Of a stretch of DNA of 64,000 nucleotides, positions 51,696 through 61,430 are shown one piece after another. Location: the NCBI RefSeq assembly GCF_047777955.1, contig NZ_CP180537.1, positions 806,001-870,000 on the forward strand, written 5' to 3'. The first letter of the stretch is position 1; each line of letters starts with the position of its first letter. The stretch is from Didemnitutus sp047777955 (GTDB taxonomy: Bacteria > Verrucomicrobiota > Verrucomicrobiia > Opitutales > Opitutaceae). The position numbers and the translations under genes are program-made. The notes under the pieces are model-generated. The model was not told where the DNA came from. It did no database searches and saw nothing but the letters and a program-made list of their open reading frames with translations.

Positions 51696-53192
51696 CGCCG
51701 GCGCGGCCGAGCGCAGCGCCTCGAATTTCCAGTCGGGCGTCTCCCGCAGGGAGGTGAAGCCGAAGATGAGCAATGCGGCCAGCCAGTTGCCGCCGATGAG
51801 GCCGGCGCCCAGCAGCGGCTTGCCGGCGACGAGCGCCCAGAGGCCGCCGCTGGCGAGCCCGATGAGGGCGAAACCGAGGAAGGTCTGGCCGACGTTGGCC
51901 TGATGCTTGGCGCCCTTGACCAGGCCGCTTTTGGCGGTGGGCGCGATCCTGGCGGCGAGCAGCCAGCCGCAGCTGAGGGCCCCGGGCAGGGCGGCGACGA
52001 ACGCGACGAGGGCAAGCAGCGGATGCCCGAGCGCGGCGAGGGCGAGATTCATGAGCGCGCTGACCGCCAGGGGCGGGGTGAGGGCGGCGGCGAGCTTCAC
52101 CCGGCGCGCGGTGAGCTCGGGGACCGGGCTGCCGCGGAGCAGGTCCCAGGCCTCGTCGCCCCCCGCGACCAGCGGCGTCAGGGCCAGCACCAGCACCTGG
52201 GCCAGTGCGCAGGAAAGCGGGGCGAGCATGGCCCAGCCGAGGTTGCGGAACATGAGGAGGAGCGGCAGCAGGTTCGCGAGCGTGGGCAGGAGCTGGGCGA
52301 ACGCCACCGGCTCGCGTGCGAGCACCCGCAGCTCCTTCGCGTAGAGCACGCGGGGGAGCGAGCCGACCCAGCGGTGGGGGCGCGGCGACGGCCGCGCGCG
52401 TTTTTCGTTCTGCTCCTGCTGCGCGCCGCTCAGGAAGGTTCGTCCCAGCAGGGCGGTCATGCCGCCGGTCGCGAGCAACCCGGTGACCAGCAGCGTGGCG
52501 AACGGGAGCGGCTGGCCCTGGCCGGCGCACGCGACTCCGCGCATCGCCCCGCCCGTAGCCAGTTCGCCGAGGAAGTCGGTGAGGCGCGCGATGACGGGCG
52601 AATGCCGATACTCGGGCAGGCGCAGGGCGACGATGAAGAGCGCGACGAGCACGAAGCCCGCTACGCGGATGACGTTCACCGCCCGCCGGGCGCCGAGCAG
52701 GCGGGTGAGCGCAAGGGTCGCGGCCATCGCCGCGGTCGCGCCGGCGAGCCCGAGGAGCAGCAGCACGAGGTAGCCGGCCAGGTAACCCGGGCCGAAGCGG
52801 ATCGCGTAGACGTTCACCGCCGGCAGGACGAAGAAGAGCGCGCCGCTGATGCTGGCGAGCGTCTGCGAGGCCACGCGGGCGGCGAGCACGGCCTTAGCCG
52901 AAACCGGCGACGAGAACAGCAGCGGGCCGTCCGGCCGCGCGAGCTGGATATTGGTCAGGGCGTTGCTGAAGATGAAGACGGCGACGAATGCCCAGGCGCC
53001 GGCCTCCGCCGCGAGCGTCGCCCGCGGCACCAGGGTCAGCACGACGCCGAAGAGCACCTGGAGGAGCACGAAGAGCGTGATCAGGAGTCCGGCGTTGAGG
53101 AAGGTGTCGCCGAACCGGCCCAGCCAGCCGCGCCAGACGAGACGCAGGTCATGGCGGACGATCAGCCCGAAGCAATGCAGGGTCGCCCTCAC
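51687..53192 (-). CDS. ABC transporter permease subunit
   Basis: 501 residues, GTG 53192 overlapping the ATPase stop by 4 nt. About ten or more membrane helices: FLNAGLLITLFVLLQVLFGVVL, GYLVLLLLGLAGATAAMAATLAL, LLPLLLMFRNLGWAMLAPL, and a long soluble loop (RTFLSGAQQEQNEKRARPSP). It looks like the membrane part of an export-type (ABC-2-like) system, since no binding protein is present. Substrate unknown. Only weak family similarity is visible, so the subtype is open. Confidence 0.78.
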   Translation of the reverse strand: MRATLHCFGLIVRHDLRLVWRGWLGRFGDTFLNAGLLITLFVLLQVLFGVVLTLVPRATLAAEAGAWAFVAVFIFSNALTNIQLARPDGPLLFSSPVSAKAVLAARVASQTLASISGALFFVLPAVNVYAIRFGPGYLAGYLVLLLLGLAGATAAMAATLALTRLLGARRAVNVIRVAGFVLVALFIVALRLPEYRHSPVIARLTDFLGELATGGAMRGVACAGQGQPLPFATLLVTGLLATGGMTALLGRTFLSGAQQEQNEKRARPSPRPHRWVGSLPRVLYAKELRVLAREPVAFAQLLPTLANLLPLLLMFRNLGWAMLAPLSCALAQVLVLALTPLVAGGDEAWDLLRGSPVPELTARRVKLAAALTPPLAVSALMNLALAALGHPLLALVAFVAALPGALSCGWLLAARIAPTAKSGLVKGAKHQANVGQTFLGFALIGLASGGLWALVAGKPLLGAGLIGGNWLAALLIFGFTSLRETPDWKFEALRSAAPASK

Positions 53193-53962
53193 GGCAGCGG
53201 TGGCGGCGTCGCGTCGCGGGTGAGGGCGAGGAACACGTCCTCCAGCGTGCCGCCGGCGTGGCCGGAGCGGGCGCGGAGTTCCTCGAGCGTGCCCTCGGCG
53301 GCGAGCCGGCCGCGGTGGATGATGCCGATGCGCTGCGCCATGCGCTCGGCCACCTCGAGGATGTGCGTGGTGAGGATGACGGTGTGGCCGGCGCGGACGA
53401 AGTCGTTGAGCAGGTCCTTGACGAAGCGCGCGGACTGCGCGTCGAGCCCGGTCAGCGGCTCGTCGAGCAGCAGGACCTGCGGCCGGTGGATGAGCGCGCC
53501 GGCGAGCGCCATCTTCTGCATCATGCCGCGCGAGAAGGTCTCGATGTAGTCGCCGCGCTTGTCCCAGAGGTCGAACTGCCGGAGGAGTTCCTCGGCGCGC
53601 GGGGCGGCCTCGCGCGCGGGCACGTTCCAGAGCACGGCGACGAACTCCAGCTGCTCGAGCGGGCGGAGCTTGCCGTAGAGCACGGGCTCGTCGGGCACGT
53701 AGGCGAGCACGCGCTTGGCGTCGGCCGGGCGTTCCCGCAGCGGGATGCCGCCGAGGAAGATCTGGCCCGCGGTCGGCGCGAGCAGGCCGGCGGTCATGCG
53801 CAGCGTGGTGGTCTTGCCGGCGCCGTTGGGACCGAGGAAGGCGTAGAACTCGCCGCGGGCGACGCGGAGGTCGAGGCCGTCGACGGCGCGGTGGTGGCCG
53901 AAGACCTTGGTGAGGCCGCGCAGTTCGCACGCGGCGTCGGAGGAGGGCGGGGGTGTCGTCAT
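53189..53962 (-). CDS. ABC transporter ATP-binding subunit
   Basis: 257 residues from ATG 53962. Walker A FLGPNGAGKTTTLRM, signature FSRGMMQKMALAGALIHRP (FSRGM in place of LSGGQ), Walker B VLLLDEPLTGLDAQ, and switch His in VILTTHILEVAER. It is typical of ABC-2 exporters for drugs, lipids or polysaccharides. Coupled to the permease. The non-standard signature sequence is seen in some exporters of this class. Confidence 0.93.
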   Translation of the reverse strand: MTTPPPSSDAACELRGLTKVFGHHRAVDGLDLRVARGEFYAFLGPNGAGKTTTLRMTAGLLAPTAGQIFLGGIPLRERPADAKRVLAYVPDEPVLYGKLRPLEQLEFVAVLWNVPAREAAPRAEELLRQFDLWDKRGDYIETFSRGMMQKMALAGALIHRPQVLLLDEPLTGLDAQSARFVKDLLNDFVRAGHTVILTTHILEVAERMAQRIGIIHRGRLAAEGTLEELRARSGHAGGTLEDVFLALTRDATPPPLP

Positions 53963-54086
53963 CGTCGCGCGCCCGGCCCCGGGGCGAACGGGCGTGAGCA
54001 CCGCAAGATCGCGCGGGCGTGTCAACGCTCCGGCCCGCTCCCCAGCGGGTAACGGCGCAGGCCGGCGAGCTGGGCCAGGGTCCGGA

Positions 54087-54805
54087 TCACGAAGAGGGGT
54101 TGTGCACGAGGTAGCGGCGCCAGAGGCGGCGGGGCTCGGTGGCGAGGCGGTGCAGCCACTCGAGGCCGCCGCGCTGCATCCAGCGCGGCGCCTGGGGCAC
54201 GCGGCCGGAGTGGAAGTCGAAGGCGGCGCCGACGCCGACGAGCACGCCCGCCTCGAGCCGGTCCCAGGTCGCGGCCATGAATTTCTCCTGTTTCGGCGTG
54301 CTCAGGCCGACCCAGAGCACGTCGGGCCGGGCAGCGGCGACCTGGCGCTGCAGTGCGGCCAGCTCGTCCGCGGTCAGCTCGCGGAAGGGCGGCGTGAACG
54401 TGCCGGCGACGACGAGGCCGGGGAAGCGCGCGGTGAGCGCGGCGCGCAGCTGCTCCGCCACGCCCGGCGCGCCGCCGTAGAAGAAGTGCCGGAGGCCGCC
54501 GCGCGGCCGGCGTCGCAGGTGGCCAGCAGGAGATCGGGGCCGTAGACGCGGGTGATGCCGCGGTGGCCGTGCCAGCGGCCGAGCCAGACGAGCGGCATGC
54601 CGTCGGGCGTGGTGAGCAGCGCGGCGTTGTAGGCGCGGCGCAGGGCGGCGTCGGCGCGCGCGAGGTCGGTGTTGTAGGCGGTGGCGCAGCAGACGTAGCC
54701 GAGGTGCCGTTGCCCGCGCGCGGCGACGAGACGGTCGCGCGCCTCGTCCAGCGAGAGCGCGTGCACGCCGGTGCCGAGGACGTTGAAGCGCGGGGGCGGG
54801 TTCAC
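54087..54805 (-). CDS. WecG/TagA/CpsF-family glycosyltransferase, one frameshift
   Basis: GTG 54805 (MNPPPRFNVLGTGVHAL); a TTG 12 codons upstream is the alternative. Family motifs: CCATAYNTDLARADAAL, LLTTPDGMPLVWLGRW, then one missing base near 54490 and on with RHFFYGGAPGVAEQL, PPFRELTADE and the signature VLWVGLSTPKQEKFMA. The length is 3n+2. WecG transfers N-acetylmannosaminuronate and TagA transfers N-acetylmannosamine to lipid-linked precursors. It fits the polysaccharide genes upstream, although it is separated from them by transport genes. Confidence 0.87.
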
Positions 54806-54853
54806 GGCCGGCAGCGTGGGCGACGGCGCCGCGCGTGGCAACCTGCGCGTGGG

Positions 54854-56086
54854 TCAGTGCGCCGGCGCGGCCTGGGCGGCCTCGGCGGCGGCGCGCGAGC
54901 GGAGCAGGCCGGCGAAGGCGGCGAGGTTGACCAGCAGCAGGAGCGCGAAGCAGAGCGGCGCGCCGCGGGTGTCGACCAGCGCGGTCATGAGCAGGATGAG
55001 CAGCGTCCGCAGCGAGCGCTCGAACACGAGGAAGAAGACATGGACGCGGCCCATGAGGGCGTTGGGCACGGCCTCGAGGACGATGACGTTGCGCGCCACC
55101 CGCACGCCGGCGTTGCCGAGGCCGAGGAAGACCATGGCGGCGTAGAACGGCAGGGTGCGCGGCCAGACGGCGAGGAGCACGAGGCCGACGAGGAAGACGC
55201 CGGCGAGGGCGACGGTGGTGCGCGCGTGATTGAAGCGCGCGGTGAGAAACGGCACGCACACGCCCGCGCCGATGGCGCCGAGGGCGAAGATCATCTCGCC
55301 GCGGCCGTAGACGCCCGGCGTCTCGTGCAGGGTCGCGGCGACGTAGATCGGGAAGAGGTAGTTGGCGACCATGATGCCGAGGAACGGCACGAAGGAGCAG
55401 AGCAGGAAGGTCGAGAGCGCGGGCCGGGCGCGCAGCCAGGTCCAGGCCTCGCCGACGGCGCGCCAGGCGTTGGGCGCGGGCGCGTTCCTCGACTCGGCGG
55501 TCTGGTGCGTGGCGGCGTAGGGGATGGTCGACTGGAGGACGAAGCTGACGGCGTAGGTCGAGGCGTCGAGGAGCAGGATGGCGGTGAGGCTGACGTGGTC
55601 GAGGAGCAGGCTGGCGAGGCCGCCGGCGAGCATCGAGGCGGTCTGGCCCTGGATCTCCATCACGCTGGTGAGCGACTGGTAGTGGGCGCGGCCGAAGATC
55701 TGCTGGATGAAAGCGAACTTCGCCGGGAAGTGCAGCGTGTAGTAGAACATGCCGCAGAAGTAGACGGTGACGAGCTGCCAGGTGGCGTATTCGCCGCGGA
55801 AGAAGCCGGTGAGCGCCATCGCGAGCGTGGCGGTGGCGCCGAAGAGCTCGCCGAGCAGGAGCATGGTCTTGCGCGAGTGGCGGTCGACCCAGGCGCCGTA
55901 GTAGGGGGCGAAGAGGAAGATCGCCAGCGTCGTGAGCGCCGTGGCCCAGCCGTAGATCTGCGAGCCGCCGGGGCGGTTCACGAGCAGCCACGGCACGGCG
56001 ATGATGGTGACGCCGGAGCCGATCGACGACGTGAGGTTGGCCGCGATGAGGCGCTGGGCGCGCGGGTCGCGCAGGAGGGCGTTCAC
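54854..56086 (-). CDS. Major facilitator superfamily transporter
   Basis: 410 residues, 12 helices. MFS marks: TSSIGSGVTIIAVPWLLV, loop 2-3 pattern APYYGAWVDRHSRKTMLLLGELFG, and a later match NALMGRVHVFFLVFERSLRTL. It looks like the enterobactin-exporter/MFS_3 type (EntS-like), which moves small molecules outward. Substrate unknown. Last residues of an alanine-rich tail follow. No frameshift. Confidence 0.9.
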   Translation of the reverse strand: MNALLRDPRAQRLIAANLTSSIGSGVTIIAVPWLLVNRPGGSQIYGWATALTTLAIFLFAPYYGAWVDRHSRKTMLLLGELFGATATLAMALTGFFRGEYATWQLVTVYFCGMFYYTLHFPAKFAFIQQIFGRAHYQSLTSVMEIQGQTASMLAGGLASLLLDHVSLTAILLLDASTYAVSFVLQSTIPYAATHQTAESRNAPAPNAWRAVGEAWTWLRARPALSTFLLCSFVPFLGIMVANYLFPIYVAATLHETPGVYGRGEMIFALGAIGAGVCVPFLTARFNHARTTVALAGVFLVGLVLLAVWPRTLPFYAAMVFLGLGNAGVRVARNVIVLEAVPNALMGRVHVFFLVFERSLRTLLILLMTALVDTRGAPLCFALLLLVNLAAFAGLLRSRAAAEAAQAAPAH

Positions 56087-56096
56087 GGACGGGGAC

Positions 56097-57480
56097 TCAC
56101 AGGCCGTGCTGGTCGACGAGGTAGACGAGGGCGGCCATGGCGGCGGCGCCGAGCTCGAGCTCGCGCGGGTTCACCTTGTCGATGGAGTCCTCGCGCGTGT
56201 GGTGGATGTCGAAGTAGCGCTGCGCCTCGGGGATGAGGCCGGCGACGGTGTTGCCCTTGGCCATGAGGGGGCCGACGTCGGCGCCGCCGCGGCCGGCCTG
56301 GAAGATGAAGACGCCGTAGGGCTCGAAGAGCGGCTTGAAGCGTGCGGCCTTGAGGTGGGCGTCGCCGGCGGCGTTGCCGATGTTGAAGCCGCGGGCGGCG
56401 TAGCCGCCGCCGTCGGTCTCGAGGGCGAGGAGGTGGACTTCCTTCTTCTCGCCGGCGACCTCGGCGTATTTGGTGGCGCCGCGAAGGCCGTTTTCCTCGT
56501 TGGCGAAGAGGACGCAGCGGACGGTGTGCTTCGGCGTGTAGCCGACGGCCTTGAGGATGCGGAGGACGTCGATCGACTGGACGACGCCGGCGCCGTCGTC
56601 GTGGGCGCCGGGGGCGATGTCCCAGCAGTCGAGGTGGCCGCCGACGAGGATGACTTTCTCGGGCGACTCCGAGCCGCGGAGCTCGCCGATGACGTTGGCG
56701 GCGGGCCAGTCGTCGTGCCACGAGGAATGGATCTGCATGGCGACCTGGAGCGAGTGCTCGGCCTTCAGCGCGGCGCTGAGCGCGTCGGCGGCGACGGTGC
56801 TGAGCGCGGCGGCCGGGATGCGCGGGACGTCGGGCAGGTAAGTGGTGGCGCCGGTGTGCGGGACGTCGTCGAGGCGGTGGGTGAGCGAACGGACGAGGAC
56901 GCCGACGGCGCCGTGCTTCGCGGCTGCGGCGGGGCCCTGGTTGCGCTGCCGGCCGGATTCGCCGTAGGCGAGGCCGGGGGTGATGTAGCGCGGGTTCATG
57001 GCGCCGTTGAAGAAGACGATCTTGCCCTTCACGTCGGCGGTCGTGAGTTCCTCGAGGGAGTGGAGCTCGACGACGGGGGCGGTGAGGCCGCCGGCGGGCG
57101 TGGGGACGGAGCCGCCGAGCGCGACGGCGGAGAGGGCGGCGGAAGCGCCGCCGGGGCGGACGAGGCGGACGGACTCGGTGGCGCCGCGTTCCCAGTGCGG
57201 GACGAGCGTCTGCTGGAGCTCGGTGCGGTCGCAGCCGAGCTGCTTCAGGACGTCCTCGGCCCAGGCTTCGGCGCCGTGGTAGGCCGGGGTGCCCGCGAGG
57301 CGGCCGGGGAAGCGCGTGGTGAGGGTGCGGAGATTCTCGTAGGCGGGGCTGTCGACGAGCGCGGCGTCGTAGATCTTGCGCAGCATCGTCGCGTCGGGAT
57401 CGGCGGCGGGCGCGGCGGCGGTTTTTCTTGGGCGCAGAGCGTGGTCGCGAGCGCGGCGGCGAGAAGCAGGGGAGGCGCAT
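56097..57480 (-). CDS. M28-family zinc aminopeptidase, secreted, two frameshifts at the N-terminus
   Basis: ATG 57480 begins MRLP, then one missing base leads to a signal sequence (LLLAAALATTLCAQEK). A second missing base near 57390-57410 leads to the mature enzyme from MLRKIYDAALVDSPAYENL. A PA-like insert comes first (VFFNGAMNPRYIT). The M28 zinc ligands follow: GGHLDCWDIAPGAHDDGAG, LFANEENGLRG, LALETDGGG and DIHHTREDSIDKV. The length is 3n+1, as expected for two lost bases. It removes N-terminal residues outside the cytoplasm. It is 10 bp downstream of the MFS start codon region. Confidence 0.88.
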
Positions 57481-57602
57481 CGCGGCAGATTTGCGCCGGG
57501 CGCCGGGCAGGCAAGCGGGGATTGCGGCGCGGCGGAACAGTCGGGCGCGCCGCGGCGCGGCGCAGTCGGGGGCGCGGCGCCGCGGCCGGCGCGCCCAAGC
57601 GG

Positions 57603-58574
57603 TCACATCCAGCGCTTCTTGCGCAGGTAGACCCACATCAGGACGGTCGAGATGAGCGTCAGGGCGCCGGCCCAGAGGTAACCGTGCGGCGATTTCAGCT
57701 CGGGCATGTGCTCGAAGTTCATGCCATACCAGCCGCCGACGAGGACGGCGGGGAGCGTGATGGCGGTGAGCGCGGTGAGGAACTTGATGCCCTCGTTGGC
57801 CTCGAACTGGGCTTTGTTGAGGTAGATGTCGAAGGCCATCATCAGCCGCTCGTGGTAGCTGTTGGCGGCGTCCTCGAAGCGCACGAGGTTGTCGCGCAGG
57901 TCGCGGAAGTAGGGGAGCAGCGTGCTGCGGATCATCTTCGTCTCGCCGCGGGCGAGGCGGTCGATGACGTCGCGCTGCGGACGGACGATCTGGCGGAGCT
58001 TGGCGAAATCCTTCCGGGCGTGGAGCATCTCCTGCATGAAGGACTCGGAGGTGCTCTTGTGCAGCATGATCTCCTCGATCTCGTCGAGCTCGTTGCGCAG
58101 CTCGTCGAGGACGGGCGCGAAGTTGTCGATCATGAGGTCGAGGCAGGTGTGGGCGAGGCGGTCGGGGCCGCGGGGGGCGAGGGTGGTGTTCTTCGCGGCG
58201 CGCTCGCGCAGCGTCGTGATCGAGCGCAGCGGCTGGCGGTGGAAGGTCACGAGGTAGTCCTTGCCGAGGAACATATCGAGCTCGGTGGTGGCGAACTTGT
58301 CCTTGCGGTTGAAGTCGACCGCGTGCGTGACCATGAAGAGGTAGTCCTCGTAGTCCTCGATCTTCGGCAGGTCGCTCGGGGCGACGCAGTCCTCGATGGC
58401 GAGCGGGTGGAACTGGAAGACGCCCTCGAGGATGGCCTTGATCTCGTCCTCGGTCGGGTTGTCGAGATCGACCCAGAGGATGAGGCCCTTGTCGGCGCGG
58501 ACGAGGCGCAGCGCCTCCAGTTCGAGGTCGCGGCCCGCCAGCTTGCCGTCGCTGAAGATGAACGAGTGAATCAT
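57603..58574 (-). CDS. corA: CorA-family magnesium/cobalt transporter
   Basis: 323 residues from ATG 58574. N-terminal alpha/beta domain (LILWVDLDNPTEDEIKAIL, HPLAIEDCVA), long stalk helix (LDEIEEIMLHKSTSESFM). Two C-terminal helices flank the YGMNFEHMPE motif, whose GMN is the ion selectivity signature. The basic end is LRKKRWM. Inner-membrane pentamer, channel for Mg2+. Single gene, divergent from the S46 peptidase gene. Confidence 0.95.
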   Translation of the reverse strand: MIHSFIFSDGKLAGRDLELEALRLVRADKGLILWVDLDNPTEDEIKAILEGVFQFHPLAIEDCVAPSDLPKIEDYEDYLFMVTHAVDFNRKDKFATTELDMFLGKDYLVTFHRQPLRSITTLRERAAKNTTLAPRGPDRLAHTCLDLMIDNFAPVLDELRNELDEIEEIMLHKSTSESFMQEMLHARKDFAKLRQIVRPQRDVIDRLARGETKMIRSTLLPYFRDLRDNLVRFEDAANSYHERLMMAFDIYLNKAQFEANEGIKFLTALTAITLPAVLVGGWYGMNFEHMPELKSPHGYLWAGALTLISTVLMWVYLRKKRWM

Positions 58575-58721
58575 GCGCTCGTCCGCATCGTGCGCGCGGC
58601 GGCGGGGGTGGCAAGCCCGCGGCGGAGTCGTCGCGGAAAATGCGCCGTTCGCGTGGGCAAAAACGCCCGTTGACCAAATCGGGGTTGAGGCGGCGGCGGC
58701 GGGGCGTTTGCTGGTCGGCTT

Positions 58722-60785
58722 ATGCAACTTCGGTTTCCCCGCCTGATCGTCACCTCCCTGCTGCTCGCCACCGCCGCCCGCGCCGACGACGGCATGTGGC
58801 TGCTCAACGCCCCGCCGCTGGCCGAGCTGAAGCAGCGCTACGGCTTCGAGCCGACCCCCGCCTGGCTCGAGCACGTGCAGAAATCCGCCGTGCGCTTCAA
58901 CAACGGCGGCTCCGGTTCCTTCGCCTCGGCCGACGGCCTCATCATCACCAACCACCACGTCGGCATCGACTCGCTGCACAAGCTCAGCACGAAGGAGCGC
59001 GACCTGCTCAAGCAGGGCTACCTCGCCCGGTCCCGCGCCGAGGAGCTGAAGTGCGTCGACCTCGAGCTCAACGTCCTGATGTCGATCGAGGACGTCACCG
59101 CCCGCGTGAACGCCGGCGTGAAGCCGGGGATGTCGCCCGCCGAGGCGCTGGCCGCCCGCAACGCCGCCAAGGCCGCGATCGAGAAGGAGTCGCTCGCCGC
59201 CACCGGCCTGCGCAGCGACATCGTCACGCTCTTCCAGGGCGCGCGCTACCACCTCTACCGCTACAAGCGCTACACCGACGTCCGCCTCGTCTTCGCGCCC
59301 GAGGAGCAGGCGGCGTTCTTCGGCGGCGACCCGGACAACTTCGAGTATCCCCGCTACAACCTCGATGTGACGATCTTCCGCGCCTACGAAAACGGCCAGC
59401 CGGCCAAAGTGGAGCACTTCCTCAAGTGGAACCCCGCCGGCACGAAGGAGGGCGACCTGGTGTTCCTCGCCGGCCACCCCGGCTCGACCCAGCGCCTGAT
59501 CACGCTGGCCGAGCTCGAATACGCCCGCGACGTCCAGCTCGCCAACTCGCTCCGCTGGCTGAAGAGCCGCGAGGTGCTGCTCAACAGCTACTCCAAGAGC
59601 GCGCCGGAAAACGCCCGCCGCGCGCAGGACGAGCTCCGCACCATCGAGAACTCGCGCAAGGTCTGGGACGGCCGCATCGCCGGCCTGCTCGACCCGCAGC
59701 TCATCGCCGCCAAGAAGGCCGAGGAGGACGCGCTGAGGAAATTCGCCGCCGACCAGCCCGCACTCGGCGCCGCCGACGCCTGGGACAAGATCGCCGCCGC
59801 CCAGCAGGTCATCGCCCGCACCGCCACGCGCTACGCCTTCCTCGAGACCTACAACGCCAACTCCGACCTCTTCAAGATCGCCCGCGACCTGCTCCGCGCG
59901 ACCGCCGAGCGCCCGAAGGCCGACGGCGACCGCCTCTCCGACTACCGCGACGCGCGCAAGGCGCCGTTCGAGTTCGCGCTCTTCTCCGCCAAGCCGATCT
60001 ACGAGGACCTCGAGGAGCTGAAGCTCGCCCACTTCCTCACGCTCATGGCGATGGAGCTCGGCGCCAACGACCCCGCGGTCGTCGCCGCGCTCGACGGCCA
60101 GTCGCCCACGCAGCGCGCCGCCGCGCTCGTCGCCGGCACCAAGCTCAAGGACATCGCCGTGCGCCGCGCGCTCTACGCGCAGGACGCCGCCGCGGTCGCC
60201 GCCAGCGCCGACCCGATGATCCAGTTCGCCCGCGCCATCGACGGCTTCGCCCGCGACGCGCGCAAGACGATCGAGCAGCAGACCGAGGTGAAGGAGCAGG
60301 CCCACGCCCGCATCGCCCAGGTCCGCTTCGCCAAGGACGGCGACACGACCTCGCCCGACGCCACGTTCACGCTCCGCCTCTCCTACGGCGCGGTGAAGGG
60401 CATCGCCACGCCCGCCGGCAAGATCCCCGCCTACACCCAGATCGGCGGCACCTACACCCGCGCGGCCGAGCGCGGCTTCACGCCGCCCTTCGACCTGCCC
60501 GCGAGCTGGGTCGCGGCCAAGGACCGCCTCGCGCTGGACACGCCCTTCAACTTCATCAGCACGAACTACAGCATCGGCGGCAACTCCGGCAGCCCGACGA
60601 TCAACCGCGACGGCGAGTTCGTCGGCATCATCTTCGACGGCAACATCCACACCCTGGTCTGGAACTACGCCTACTCGGAGACGCAGGCCCGCTCGGTGAG
60701 CGTGGACGTGCGCGGCATCCTCGAGGCCATGCGCAAGATCTACGGCGCCGACGCCGTGGTGGCCGAGCTGCTCGGACAGAAATGA
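58722..60785 (+). CDS. S46-family dipeptidyl-peptidase (DPP7-like)
   Basis: 687 residues, secreted (signal peptide LIVTSLLLATAARA). Opening DDGMWLLNAPPLAELKQRYGFEPT. Catalytic triad positions: His in TNHHVG (about 76), Asp in GDPDNFEYPRYN (about 203), Ser in IGGNSGSPTIN (about 621). The pocket position after the Ser reads FDGN with Gly, as in DPP7, where DPP11 has Arg; so a preference for hydrophobic rather than acidic P1 residues is inferred. Periplasmic peptide catabolism. A tetraloop terminator follows. Confidence 0.94.
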   Translation: MQLRFPRLIVTSLLLATAARADDGMWLLNAPPLAELKQRYGFEPTPAWLEHVQKSAVRFNNGGSGSFASADGLIITNHHVGIDSLHKLSTKERDLLKQGYLARSRAEELKCVDLELNVLMSIEDVTARVNAGVKPGMSPAEALAARNAAKAAIEKESLAATGLRSDIVTLFQGARYHLYRYKRYTDVRLVFAPEEQAAFFGGDPDNFEYPRYNLDVTIFRAYENGQPAKVEHFLKWNPAGTKEGDLVFLAGHPGSTQRLITLAELEYARDVQLANSLRWLKSREVLLNSYSKSAPENARRAQDELRTIENSRKVWDGRIAGLLDPQLIAAKKAEEDALRKFAADQPALGAADAWDKIAAAQQVIARTATRYAFLETYNANSDLFKIARDLLRATAERPKADGDRLSDYRDARKAPFEFALFSAKPIYEDLEELKLAHFLTLMAMELGANDPAVVAALDGQSPTQRAAALVAGTKLKDIAVRRALYAQDAAAVAASADPMIQFARAIDGFARDARKTIEQQTEVKEQAHARIAQVRFAKDGDTTSPDATFTLRLSYGAVKGIATPAGKIPAYTQIGGTYTRAAERGFTPPFDLPASWVAAKDRLALDTPFNFISTNYSIGGNSGSPTINRDGEFVGIIFDGNIHTLVWNYAYSETQARSVSVDVRGILEAMRKIYGADAVVAELLGQK

Positions 60786-60823
60786 AGCCACGCGCGCCGT
60801 CCGGCGCGCGCCACGATTCGCCC

Positions 60824-60849
60824 GGCGCGGCTTCGGCCGCGCCTTTTTT
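60824..60849 (+). terminator. UUCG-tetraloop terminator after S46 peptidase
   Basis: GGCGCGGC-TTCG-GCCGCGCC followed by TTTTTT. The same 20-bp hairpin recurs at 61405. Confidence 0.93.
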
Positions 60850-60944
60850 CTTGGGCGCCGCGAGCCGCGTTCTGGCTTGCGCGCGTTTCGCCCGTCGGGC
60901 TTGTTGGCCGCGTAGTTTCCCGCGCCACGGGCCAGATCCAAGAA

Positions 60945-61385
60945 ATGAAATACTCGAAAATTGTCCTCATCGTGGTCGCCGCGTTTGCGGCGCTGCTCGA
61001 AGTCGGTTGTGCCTCGGTCACGCGCCAGGCGACCAATGTCTATCCGGAGCCCAAGCCCGACAAGGGCCTGGTCTATTTCTACCGGGAGAAGAAGTTCATG
61101 GGCGCGGCGATTTCATACGACATCACCGAGCGCCCCTCGAACAAGGTGATCGGGGCGATCGCCAACGGCACCTATTTCTTCTACGACGCCGATCCGGGCT
61201 CGCACACGTTCGTGGCGTCGACCGAGGCGGACTCCTCGCGCACGATCCAGGTGGAGGCCGGCAAGACCTACTATGTCGAGTGCGGGGTCGAAATGGGCGT
61301 CCTGGCGGGCCGTCCGGCGCTGAAGATCGCCAGCGACGCCGAGGCCAAGTCGGTTTTGCCCGCGCTGCAATACGCGACGAAATAA
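60945..61385 (+). CDS. DUF2846-like lipoprotein
   Basis: 146 residues. Signal peptide with lipobox VGC-A at about residue 22, so it is lipid-anchored in the envelope. The mature part has KPDKGLVYFYREKKFMGAAISYDI and YFFYDADPGSHTFVASTEA, then GKTYYVECGVEMGVLAGRPAL. These match the DUF2846 carbohydrate-binding-like beta-sandwich. Function is not established for the family. Both flanks have identical UUCG-type terminators, so it is a single transcript. Confidence 0.85.
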   Translation: MKYSKIVLIVVAAFAALLEVGCASVTRQATNVYPEPKPDKGLVYFYREKKFMGAAISYDITERPSNKVIGAIANGTYFFYDADPGSHTFVASTEADSSRTIQVEAGKTYYVECGVEMGVLAGRPALKIASDAEAKSVLPALQYATK

Positions 61386-61404
61386 CCGGTTTCCTTGCAG
61401 GACA

Positions 61405-61430
61405 GGCGCGGCTTCGGCCGCGCCTTTTTT
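61405..61430 (+). terminator. UUCG-tetraloop terminator after the DUF2846 lipoprotein gene
   Basis: Same GGCGCGGC-TTCG-GCCGCGCC hairpin as at 60824, followed by TTTTTT. It ends at the ptsN stop. Confidence 0.93.

Noticed and set aside
61405..61430. Bidirectional terminator also serving ptsN
   Set aside because: On the - strand the hairpin is not followed by a T-run; only the + strand has the tail.
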